From positions 195,598 through 259,597 of the forward strand of contig CAVSUM010000004.1 in NCBI GenBank assembly GCA_963731105.1: a DNA stretch of 64,000 nt. The letters run 5' to 3'. This document shows positions 56,755 to 64,000 of this stretch, one piece after another; positions within the stretch are counted from its first letter, which is position 1, and each line of letters starts with the position of its first letter. The position numbers and the translations under genes are program-made. This stretch comes from RPQJ01 sp963731105. GTDB taxonomy: Bacteria > Pseudomonadota > Gammaproteobacteria > Steroidobacterales > Steroidobacteraceae. The notes under the pieces are model-generated. The model searched no databases, was not told the origin of the DNA, and saw only the letters and a list, made by a program, of their open reading frames with translations.

Positions 56755-57053
56755 CCGGCGAGGCGGCTGGACCAGTCCGGTGGCAGTCGGTGCCGCCCGC
56801 CAGCCTCGAATGGGCCGGCTGGGACGATGACCATGCCATCTACCACCGCGAATCGGGGCAGACGCATTTCCTGAATGCATCTGCCGCCGCGCTGTTGCGC
56901 GAGATCCTGGTCGAGCCGATCGGCGCCGCCGACGCCGCGCGGCGACTGGCAGCCGGCCAGGACGCCGAGCCCGACGAACGATTCATGCATGAGGTCACGG
57001 CGCTGATCCTCCGCCTCGAGGAACTCGGTCTCGTCCGGCGCGTGACGTGCTGA
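56751..57053 (+). CDS. HPr-rel-A system PqqD-like protein
   Basis: A 100-residue protein; the start codon is TTG 56751, overlapping the previous TGA. It contains QTHFLNASAAALLREILVE and FMHEVTALILRLEELGLVRRV, the winged-helix pattern of PqqD-like peptide chaperones. In this family the protein accompanies an HprK-related kinase and a nucleotidyltransferase near PEP-CTERM loci. It should bind a peptide substrate; the small Tat-signal protein upstream is the obvious candidate. It overlaps the kinase start by one base (TGATG). Confidence 0.85.
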   Translation: MTGEAAGPVRWQSVPPASLEWAGWDDDHAIYHRESGQTHFLNASAAALLREILVEPIGAADAARRLAAGQDAEPDERFMHEVTALILRLEELGLVRRVTC

Positions 57054-57988
57054 TGGACGCAGTCTCCGCCAGGTGCGTGCGCGACCTCGCGCCGGACGAA
57101 CTGACAGCGCGGCTCACGGGTGACGGCCTCGGCCTGCAGCTCGGCCCCTTCGACCTGAACCTGCGTCTCGACGTGCGCCACGTGGTGGATCACTGGCGGG
57201 CGCTGTACGCGGATTTCCCCGTGCTCGAGGGCGAGCGGGTGTTCAGTTGCCACATCGGCCTGGCGGAGACGCGCCGCCCGCTGCCGCGTGCGTTGCGGCG
57301 TGTGCGCTTCACGGTGGACGGTCGGCCGCCGCACGAGGACATGCCGAGCGTGCACGCGCTCGCCGTGCTCGAGTGGGGCATCAACCTGGTCGTGGCATTG
57401 CGTTTCCACCGTTTCCTGATGCTGCATGCCGCGGTGGTCGAGCGCGCCGGCCGGGCGCTGCTGATGCCGGCCGCGCCCGGGGACGGCAAGACCACCCTGT
57501 GCGCGGCCCTGGCTCACCGGGGCTGGCGCCTGCTGTCCGACGAGTTCGGGCTGGTGCGCCCCGAAACGGGGTTGCTGGTGCCGATGCCGCGACCCATGCC
57601 GCTCAAGAACGAGTCGATCGCGGTCCTGCGCGCGTTCGCGCCCGAGGCGGTGCTGGGTCCGGAAATCGCCAACACGCGCAAGGGCACCGTCGCCCATGTT
57701 CGCCCGCCGGTGGACAGCGTGCGCCGTGCCGCGGTCGAAGTGCCGGCGGGCTGGCTGGTGTTTCCGCGCTGGGTGGCAGGCGCGCCACTGACCATCGAGC
57801 CCGTGCCGCGTACCGAGGCCTTCATGCGGCTCGCAACCAATGCGTTCAACTACGACACGGTCGGCGAGGCGGGTTTCGCGGCCGTGCGCAGTCTCGTCGA
57901 CCGGTCGCGCTGCTTCCAGCTCGTCTACTCCGATCTCGACGCGGCGATCGCGGCGCTGAGCGACATGGCGGACAGTGATGGACAGTAG
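57053..57988 (+). CDS. HprK-related kinase A (HPr-rel-A system)
   Basis: A 311-residue protein from ATG 57053. The P-loop APGDGKTTL (Lys at residue 146) is preceded by LMLHAAVVERAGRALL, the HPr-kinase/phosphorylase-type core, and followed by LLSDEFGLVRPETG with the Asp/Glu pair. The N-terminal 100 residues are specific to the HprK-rel-A family. No ptsH or other PTS gene is nearby, so the target is probably not HPr. With the PqqD-like and nucleotidyltransferase genes it forms a compact operon of unknown biochemical role. Confidence 0.9.
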   Translation: MDAVSARCVRDLAPDELTARLTGDGLGLQLGPFDLNLRLDVRHVVDHWRALYADFPVLEGERVFSCHIGLAETRRPLPRALRRVRFTVDGRPPHEDMPSVHALAVLEWGINLVVALRFHRFLMLHAAVVERAGRALLMPAAPGDGKTTLCAALAHRGWRLLSDEFGLVRPETGLLVPMPRPMPLKNESIAVLRAFAPEAVLGPEIANTRKGTVAHVRPPVDSVRRAAVEVPAGWLVFPRWVAGAPLTIEPVPRTEAFMRLATNAFNYDTVGEAGFAAVRSLVDRSRCFQLVYSDLDAAIAALSDMADSDGQ

Positions 57989-59100
57989 GTCGGCTGGCCC
58001 GCAGCGGCATGCCAGGCAACTGGTGATCGCGGCGCTGCGGCATCCAGAGTCCGTCGCCGCAGTTGCCGCCGCGGGACATCGACCTGACGCTGCGGCTGCT
58101 GCGTCGCGTGCGGCTGCTGGCGAGGCTCGATGATCGCCTGCAGCGCGTCGGGCTGCTGGATGCATTGCCGCCGGTTGCCGTGGACCAGCTGTTGAGCGCC
58201 CGAATTGCGGCACAGGCCAGCCAGCGCGCGGCGCTGTGGGAGCTGGACCGCATCGCCTGGGCGCTCGAGGATTTGCCGGCGGTGCCCCTGGTCGCGTTGA
58301 AGGGCTGCGCGTACCTGCTCGCCGACACGCCCAATGCTCGCGGGCGGGGATTCGGCGACGTCGACCTGCTGGTGCCCGAGGTTCAGTTGCCGGTCGTCGA
58401 GGCCCGCTTGCGGGAGCGCGGCTGGGCGGGCAAGGAGCTGACGCCGTACGACGATCTCTATTACCGGCGCTGGACGCACGAGTTGCCGCCGATCTCGCAC
58501 GCCGAGCGCGGGCGTCGAGGTGGACCTGCACCACGCGATCCTGATGCGGACGGCGCGACTCAAGCCTGCATCAGGGCTGTTGTTCGCCGATGCGCGCGCC
58601 GTGCCCGGCTCGCGGTTCGCGGTGCTGGCGCCGGCCGACATGGTGCTGCACGCGATCGTGCACCTGTTCTACGGCGGCGAGATGGACGACGCGCTGCGCG
58701 ACCTCGTGGACATCGCCGATCTGCTCGAGCACTTCGGCGCCACGGTGCCGGGATTCTGGGACGGGTTCTGGGACAGGGTGGAGGCGCTGGATCTCGCGCG
58801 GCCCGCCTGGTACGCGCTGCGGTATGTGCAGCGGCTGCTCGCGGACGCAGGTGCCGGGCATGGTCAGGCCGCGTCCGATGCAGCCGCGTCACCGGCGGTG
58901 ATTCGTGCAGCTCATGGACCGAGTCGGTGCCGCTGGCGTTGTTCCCCGACGCACCCGGACGTGCCGAGCCGGGCGTCCGAGCGGGCGCGGCTTGCCCTCT
59001 ACGTGCGGTCGCACTGGGTGAAGATGCCGCCGCTGATGCTGGCTCGTCACCTGGCGCTACAAGGCCTACGCTCGGCGCAAGACCAGGCCAGGGCGATTGA
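57980..59100 (+). CDS. nucleotidyltransferase family protein (NTP_transf_5-like), frameshifted
   Basis: ATG 57980 overlaps the kinase 3' end. After an early shift near 58060, IDLTLRLLRRVRLLARLDDRLQRVG leads to ALKGCAYLL and GRGFGDVDLLVPEVQLPVVEARL, which contains the G-D-x-D nucleotidyltransferase motif. A second shift near 58512 leads to VDLHHAILM, VLAPADMVLHAIVHLFYGGEMDD and ARPAWYALRYVQRLL. A shift near 58900 disturbs the C-terminus. The protein usually accompanies HprK-rel-A kinases. The exact stop is unclear: TGA 59098-59100 in one frame is followed at once by the terminator hairpin. Confidence 0.8.
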
Positions 59101-59102
59101 CG

Positions 59103-59138
59103 GAGAGAAAAAGAAAGGCCCGCGTGAGCGGGCCTTTC
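59103..59138 (-). terminator. rho-independent terminator of the PEP-CTERM gene
   Basis: A perfect 11-bp stem (59113-59123 with 59128-59138, arms gaaaggcccgc/gcgggcctttc) has a 4-base loop. On the minus strand it is followed by TTTTTCTCTC. It lies 24 bases after the predicted PEP-CTERM stop and also sits against the 3' end of the convergent nucleotidyltransferase gene. Confidence 0.88.
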
Positions 59139-59161
59139 GAGATGCGACGTGAGCGCCAGAA

Positions 59162-59915
59162 TCAGCTGCGGCGGCGAGCCCATCGCCCGCAGACCCGCCA
59201 GCGTGAAACCGAACAGGGCGAGGGTGCCCGGCTCCGGCACCTGGTAGGTCGCCGAGACGTAGTCCTGGAAGCTGCCGCCGCAGTTCTGACCCGCCGTGCA
59301 ACCCGGCACCGGGCTCTGGAACTTGTAAAGCGTCCACTTCGTGTAGCTCAGGTTGAGCGGGTCATACGCCGCCACCGCTGCCAGCAAGGCATCGGCCGCC
59401 ACCTTGACCGGCGTCGAGGCCCCAGTCCATTGAACGAACCGCCCGCCAGGCTCAGGTCGTTGTCGAACAGGATGTTCCAGACCGCGACCTGGAAGGCCGC
59501 CGACGTCGCCGTCCGTACCGAACACGCCAAAGTTGGTCGGCAGCGCCGTTCCAGAAGTCGCCGGCAAACTTGTTCGGGTAGCCGACGTCGTACAGCTTTG
59601 CCAGATCATCGTCGCTGAACGTTGAACCGTAGTACGTCTGCGGACCGCCGCTGGCCGACTGCCCGATTTCGGCGCAGAAGAAGCGGAAGAACGACTCTAC
59701 CGGCTTGGGCCAGCCATACCAGAAGTTGCCATCGAACTGGCCACCTTCGCCACCGTAGCCGGTCACCGTACGGGATCAAAGCCGGCACCGCCGCCCGCGT
59801 TGTTCACCGTGAGGTTGCCCGACGCCCGGGCACGTACGGTGAAAAATTCGCCCGCACTGGCCGTGGCGGACACGGCGAGCAGCGAGGCTGCGAGGAGGGC
59901 ATGCTTGATCTTCAT
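59162..59915 (-). CDS. PEP-CTERM sorting-signal protein, frameshifted
   Basis: ATG 59915 opens MKIKHALLAASLLAVSATASAG, a clean signal peptide. The mature region (NLTVNNAGGGAGFDPV, GGQFDGNFWYGWPKPVESFFRFFCAEIG, YYGSTFSDDDLAKLYDVGYPN, ADALLAAVAAYDPLNLSYTKW) crosses several frame changes. The C-terminus is VPEPGTLALFGFTLAGLRAMG, and a one-base shift then gives ARRRS and a stop at 59162. VPEP, a hydrophobic helix and an Arg cluster form the exosortase A recognition signal. This is the one clear PEP-CTERM substrate in the window, flanked by its own sigma-54-like promoter and terminator. It is probably a matrix-associated structural protein. Confidence 0.85.
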
Positions 59916-59962
59916 TTTCGGCAAATCCTGTTTGTTGAAAAGGCTGTCCTGCACGTCAGTGA

Positions 59963-59978
59963 TGCAGAATCCATGCCA
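59963..59978 (-). promoter_or_regulatory. sigma-54 (RpoN) type promoter of the PEP-CTERM gene
   Basis: On the minus strand the site reads TGGCATG-GATT-CTGCA, with GG and GC exactly 12 bases apart as in the -24/-12 consensus TGGCACG-N4-TTGCW. It places transcription start about 37 bases before the ATG at 59915. Control of PEP-CTERM genes by RpoN with PrsK/PrsR is known in related systems; neither regulator gene is in this window. Confidence 0.72.
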
Positions 59979-60233
59979 TGGTCGCTAGTGTCTTTAGAGA
60001 TTTCAATGAGTTAGTGCCCGGCGCGGGCGGCTCGGAGTCTGCATGCCGCACTGAAACTCGTGTCGACAACCGACAGTCGCGCCGCTGGGACGTGAGCTGA
60101 GTCTCCGGTCTGGCCGCCCGGTCACTGCCTCGACTCTGGCACCGAGGACTGCGCCCTGATGCACAAATCGACATGTGGACGGCATGCTCGACGCGGCCAG
60201 ATCGCGGCGACCGCCGTAGCACGCCAGGTCTTC
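59979..60233. other. gene-free interval upstream of the PEP-CTERM gene
   Basis: About 255 bases between the sigma-54-like site and the ketopantoate-reductase-like gene (318 bases counted from the PEP-CTERM start). I see no coding sequence, RNA or repeat. It may hold an enhancer for the RpoN promoter and the promoter of the plus-strand gene. Confidence 0.5.
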
Positions 60234-61231
60234 ATGCGGGTCGCCATCGTCGGTGCCGGAGCCCTTGGTTCGGTGATCGGGCATGCATTCTGTCGCGCCG
60301 GGCACCATGTGGCGTTGGTCGATCGGTGCATCGGCTGGCGCGCGATCGCGGCGCGTGGGTGGACTCGTGGTCGAGGACCCCGACGGAGAATCGTCGACCG
60401 CAGGCCCGACCTGTTGGCGAGCCGACGCAGCCAGCGCCGGTCGCCAGGACAGTGGTCTTTCTGGCCACCAAGGCGCAGGACCTGCCAGCGGTCGCCAGCG
60501 CGATGCCACCACTGCTGGGCGCCGAGACTTGCGTGGTCACGCTGCAGAACGGCATCCCCTGGTGGTACTTCCACGTGCTTCGAGCATCCCTCGGCGGGCC
60601 GACGCCTGCTATCGGTGGATCCCGACGGCGTGCTCGAGCGGAATATCGATGCGTCGCGCATCGTCGGCTGCGTGGCCTATCCGGCCGCGATCCTGCGGGC
60701 CGATGGCACGGTGCAGCACGTCGAGGGCGATCGATTTCCGGTCGGCGAGACTCGACGGGCACGAGCGCGAGCGCACGCGACAGCTGGTCAGCGCTGTTCA
60801 CGGCAGCGCCGGATTCAGGAGCCGGGTGCTGCCGGACATCCGCTCGGAGCTCTGGCTGAAGGCCCTCGGCGCACTGTCCATCAATCCCATCAGTGCGCTG
60901 ACCCGGGCCACCATGGCCGAGATCTGCACCTTCGAGCCGACGCGGTCGCTGGTGGCCGAGATGATGCGCGAAGCCAGGGCGATCGCCGAGTCGCTGGGGG
61001 TGACGTTCCGCCACACCATCGACGAGCGCATCGAAGGTGCCCGTGCGGTCGGGCACCACAAGACCTCGATGCTGCAGGACGTGGAGAACGGCCGGCCGCT
61101 GGAGCTCGATGCGCTGATGGCGTCTCGTGCTCGAACTGGCCGAACTGACCGAACCGCCGCGCCGACGCGATTCGCAGCATCCATGCCTGCGCCGCCCTGC
61201 TGAACGCAGGCTGGCCGCAGCGGCCGGCTGA
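60234..61231 (+). pseudogene. 2-dehydropantoate 2-reductase (ApbA/PanE)-like, many frameshifts
   Basis: ATG 60234 opens MRVAIVGAGALGSVIGHAF, a Rossmann NADPH-binding motif. Later pieces are VFLATKAQDLPAVASAMPPLL, CVVTLQNGIPWWYFH, NIDASRIVGCVAYPAAIL, ELWLKALGALSINPISALTRATMAEI (catalytic Lys and Asn region) and HHKTSMLQDVENGRPLELDALM, the family C-terminus. At least six frame changes occur. It could act in pantothenate (CoA/ACP prosthetic group) synthesis or as a paralogous ketoacid reductase. The end is uncertain (TGA at 61203 or 61231). Confidence 0.72.
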
Positions 61232-61263
61232 TCACGGCTCGGGCGGCGGCAGGAGAAGGGGCA

Positions 61264-62193
61264 GTGCGGGGAATCGAGCCGAGGGACGTGTTCGATGCGC
61301 CGTTGCTGCTGGGGTTGCTGCCGTTCTCGTGGTTGTTGCCGCAACGATCCTGGCCGGCATTCACGCGCCTGCTGGCGCGAGTGCACGTCGCGCTGGCGGG
61401 CAGTCCGGGCGACCTCGACGGCGGCTGACCGCCCGGGCTTTCCGGCGCGAAACTGGAGCGCGGGTTTCGGCAGCACAACTACTGGGAGCTGATGGAGATG
61501 CTGCGCGAGCACGCACCGTGCGGGGGCGTGGTGCGATCACTATCATCGGCCGCGAGCACATCGACGCGGCATTGGCGGCGGGAAGGGGTGCCGTGCTGTG
61601 GTACTGCCCGTTCACCCACGCCGACGTGGTGTTCAAGCGGGGCCTTCACGAGGCAGGTTACCGCTGCATCACCTGAGTTCGCCGACCCATGGGTTCTCGG
61701 ACACTCGCTTCGGCCTGGCAGTGCTCAACCCGATCAAGACCGCCGTGGAGAGCCGGTACCTCCAGCAGCGTTGCGTGATGGGTGAGACCGGTGTCGGCGC
61801 AGTTATCCGCGGCCTGCTCGAGCATCTGCGGCACAACGGCTCGTGTCGGTGACGGCGGTCCAGTCCGGCAGACGCACGGGAGCGAGGCCCCTGTTCGGAG
61901 GCACTGTCCGGCTGGCGAAGGGGGCGCCGAATTTCGCGCTGGTCACGGGCGCAGCGTTGATGCCGATCTTCGTCGTGCCGATTCGCAATGGATACAGAAG
62001 TGCGTGTCGAGCCGCCGCTCGTGGCCGGCGAGGGCGACATTGAGGCGGGGAGGAGGCGTACATCGCGCAGGACCTGCCGCTGCTCGAGCGGTATGTGTCC
62101 GAGTACCCGGTGCTGTGGCGCGGATGGCTTGGGCTGCGCGAGCTACTGGTCGCGGTCGGGTCGATGCCGGCTGAGGGCTGGAGCCGGATCTGA
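61264..62193 (+). pseudogene. lysophospholipid acyltransferase-like (LpxL/HtrB family), many frameshifts
   Basis: From GTG 61264, one frame reads VRGIEPRDVFDAPLLLGLLPFSWLLPQRSW, a membrane-associated N-terminus like lauroyl acyltransferases. Then ITIIGREHIDAALAAGRGAVLWYCPFTHADVVFKRGLHEAGY carries the family H-x4-D-like motif region. LARPLFGGTVRLAKGAPNFALVTGAALMPIFVVP and EAYIAQDLPLLERYVSEYP are the C-terminal substrate region. Roughly five frame changes. It would acylate a lipid precursor in the inner membrane. Assignment rests on pieced-together frames. Confidence 0.65.
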
Positions 62194-62271
62194 GCTGGCG
62201 TCGCCGTCGAGCGTAGAGTCGTTGGCGGGTGAACTCGACGCCAGTCCGCTGGCTGCTCAGCTGACGTTGAA

Positions 62272-63354
62272 ATGACGACCCGCGGTGGCTGGCGACGCTG
62301 GTCGACGAGCGGAGAAGCGGTTGTGCGCGGACGTGTGCCGCGACCTGGGGCACACGGTGGGAGACGCGGGCCTTCATTCCTCGGCCGGACCGCCTCTGGC
62401 GAGCGGTCGGGCCGTTGACCGTGTTCGCGCGCTCGGTGCGGATGTACGAGGCCTTCGCCGCGCCGTTGGCATAGATGTCGACAGGTGCCAGTGGCACGGT
62501 TCGGAAACTGCTGCGATCGATGCTGCTCGCCTGCGCGCCGATCTGGAAGCGTGCCGACATGCTCCGTTGTCGGCGGTGGCCGAGGCCGGTGCGAACGAGC
62601 TGCTGGCCGATGCGGCGCAGCCGGACGGCTCGACCGTGCAGCACGGCCCGTTCTATCCGCATCGGACCGTCCGCCGTCACGAATGACTACGAGGCCTACC
62701 TGAAGCGCTCGGGTCGCGCACCGGCGGACCTGCGTACGACCGCAAGAAGTTCCTTGCTCAGGCTTCGTCAATCGTACGCATGAGGCGCTTCACGCAGGGC
62801 CGAGGAGATCGAGGTTCGTTCGCGATGCGATGGACGGTCTCCCGCAGCGACCTGGCGGTCCAGCACCTGAAGGCTGGGTTGCGCGACGCGCACACGCTGA
62901 CCAGGCCGTATCGGGCCATGGCGGCGCTGGGCGGTTCCGGAGTGGAGTGGCGTATGTCGGGCAAGGGCCGGTCGCATTCCAGGTCGGCCACGTCTTCGGG
63001 AGTCGTATTCACGCGAATACACCGGCTACGACCCCAGTGGGCACGCCTGTCGGCGGCAACTTCAGGCACACCGAGATCATGATGGACCTCGCGCACTCGA
63101 CGGCGTCGATCCGAGGTGTTCGATTTCGGACCGCCGCGACTTCGCGCACAAGCAGCGCGTGGCGACCGATGCGACGCCGCTGGGTTACTTCCATCGGATC
63201 CCGCGACCCGGGCGGCGGTTGCTCGCGGCGTCGCTGCGCCGGCCGCCGGAGCCGTCTGTCGCAGCGCTCGGCACATGGCTCGAACGGCTTGGGCTTCGCG
63301 ATCGGTCGAAACGGCTGTCGCGCTTCGGGACTTGCCGGCGGCTCCGGACGGTGA
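62272..63354 (+). pseudogene. FemAB/GNAT-type acyltransferase, heavily frameshifted
   Basis: ATG 62272 begins a set of short frames. The recognisable parts are RPDRLWRAVGPLTVFARSVRMYEAF, DGSTVQHGPFYPHRTVRR, DYEAYLKRSGRAPADLRTTAR, VGQGPVAFQVGHVFGSRI, and FDFGPPR followed by AHKQRVATDATPLGYFHRIPR, which is the typical FemAB-like acetyltransferase C-terminal region (DFG...HK-R...LGYF). Frame changes come about every 100 bases. It is the sixth FemAB-like gene in the window and is inactive as written. Confidence 0.62.
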
Positions 63355-63390
63355 CTTACGCAGTGTTCGAGCGATCACGTTGCGAGCGAT

Positions 63391-64000
63391 GGGCACGCAG
63401 GGTGACGCGGTCGATGCGCTTGCCCGGCGTGCCGTCGTCCGCCGACGATCGTTCGCATGCTGTCGCACGACGCGTCGGCGAGCACACAGGGCCTCGCTTG
63501 CACCGCGGTACGTTGTACGAAAGCACCGGGCTGCGCGATGCGTCTTCGCTGGGCAGCCGAGCATGGCGAAGGGCGGAGGCTGAGCGTGTCGTGCCGGTGA
63601 CCGACGCCGGCCGAAGGTAGGCGGTGCTGGCGGGCGACGTGCAGCTCTGACCTACACCGAGGTCGTGATGGTGTACGACTGCCGGAGCCGCGGCGATCGA
63701 CTCGCACCATACGCGGGCCAGGGCTGGGGCCTGGCAGCCAGGGAGACCGGCTACGTGATGAGTGACGGGACGGACATGCTGCAATTCGCGATGCCGGTTT
63801 CAATCCGACAGGCAGTCTGCAGGTGACGATCACAGGCCGGCCGTTGCGAGGACTGACGATCTCGAGTGCGCGACGGCAGGATCTACGCCGACGTGCCCAT
63901 GGCACCTGACGTGTACGAGATATCAGCGACGACGGGTGCAGTGATACGGATCGTGGACTCACCAGGTATTGAGGCGCTCGGGACGCCGGATTTTCAAGCA
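63391..64000 (+). pseudogene. glutaminyl-peptide cyclotransferase-like, frameshifted and cut by the window edge
   Basis: Pieces in order are LSHDASASTQGLA (compare HDxxAFTQGL of the family), LHRGTLYESTGLRDASSLG, LTYTEVVMVYDCRS, YAGQGWGLAARETGYVMSDGTDMLQF, LQVTITGRPLRGL, and after another shift DLECADGRIYA and DVYEISATTGAVIRIVDSPGIEAL. This is the beta-propeller glutamine cyclotransferase that converts N-terminal Gln to pyroglutamate. The start is uncertain; the 3' end lies beyond base 64000. Several frame changes. Confidence 0.62.

Overview
The window looks like a chromosomal segment of a high-GC Gram-negative bacterium of the Pseudomonadota (beta/gamma side). It encodes an exosortase A (XrtA/PEP-CTERM) exopolysaccharide and protein-sorting locus: exosortase with fused EpsI domain, PrsT-type TPR lipoproteins, XrtA-type export, chain-length and kinase proteins, XrtA-specific amidotransferases and glycosyltransferases, and one PEP-CTERM substrate with a sigma-54-like promoter. 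No rRNA, tRNA, CRISPR or transposase was found. Genus cannot be fixed from the sequence alone.

Layout. (1) 1-12.5 kb, intact and all plus strand: two tandem PrsT lipoproteins, outer-membrane export protein, Wzz-like chain-length protein, BY-kinase, beta-barrel protein, polysaccharide deacetylase, FemAB-like protein. (2) 12.5-23.3 kb: amidotransferase, glycosyltransferase, GDP-mannose-dehydrogenase-like enzyme, transglutaminase-like protein, exosortase A, second glycosyltransferase, second amidotransferase and GNAT, mostly overlapping at ATGA junctions. (3) 23.3-26.7 kb, minus strand: ATP-grasp / QueC-like PP-loop / ATP-grasp operon of unknown chemistry. (4) 26.8-39.7 kb: two glycosyltransferases, CapK-like adenylating enzyme, two deacetylase-like proteins, three FemAB-like acyltransferases, an asparagine-synthase-like protein, and the exosortase-associated acyl carrier protein with its two hydrolases. 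An 82-bp element is duplicated in the two divergent promoter regions of this block. (5) 39.8-45 kb, less GC-rich: two Tat-exported proteins, a methyltransferase, the exosortase-associated O-glycosylation ligase. (6) 45-56 kb: TPR protein, heparinase-like protein, flippase, DegT-like aminotransferase, FemAB-like protein, glycosyltransferase, exosortase-associated decarboxylase and acyl-CoA ligase. (7) 56-60 kb: HPr-rel-A module (Tat-signal protein, PqqD-like, HprK-like kinase, nucleotidyltransferase) facing the PEP-CTERM gene. (8) 60-64 kb: ketopantoate-reductase-like, lysophospholipid-acyltransferase-like, FemAB-like and glutaminyl-cyclase-like genes, all heavily frameshifted.

How it fits together (inference). 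Sugars activated by enzymes such as the nucleotide-sugar dehydrogenase are assembled by about five glycosyltransferases, modified by deacetylases, amidotransferases, FemAB-like acyltransferases and ACP/acyl-ligase functions, flipped, polymerised under BY-kinase/Wzz control and exported through the Wza-like lipoprotein. Exosortase A anchors PEP-CTERM proteins in the same envelope matrix.

Sequence quality. From about 13.8 kb rightwards many genes carry single-base frameshifts while protein similarity continues in the next frame. The density rises towards the right end. This looks more like indel errors than real decay, but it cannot be decided here. Gene spans below bridge these breaks. Repetitive elements (palindromic units, one 23-bp inverted repeat, heptamer tandems) lie inside or against reading frames at several places.
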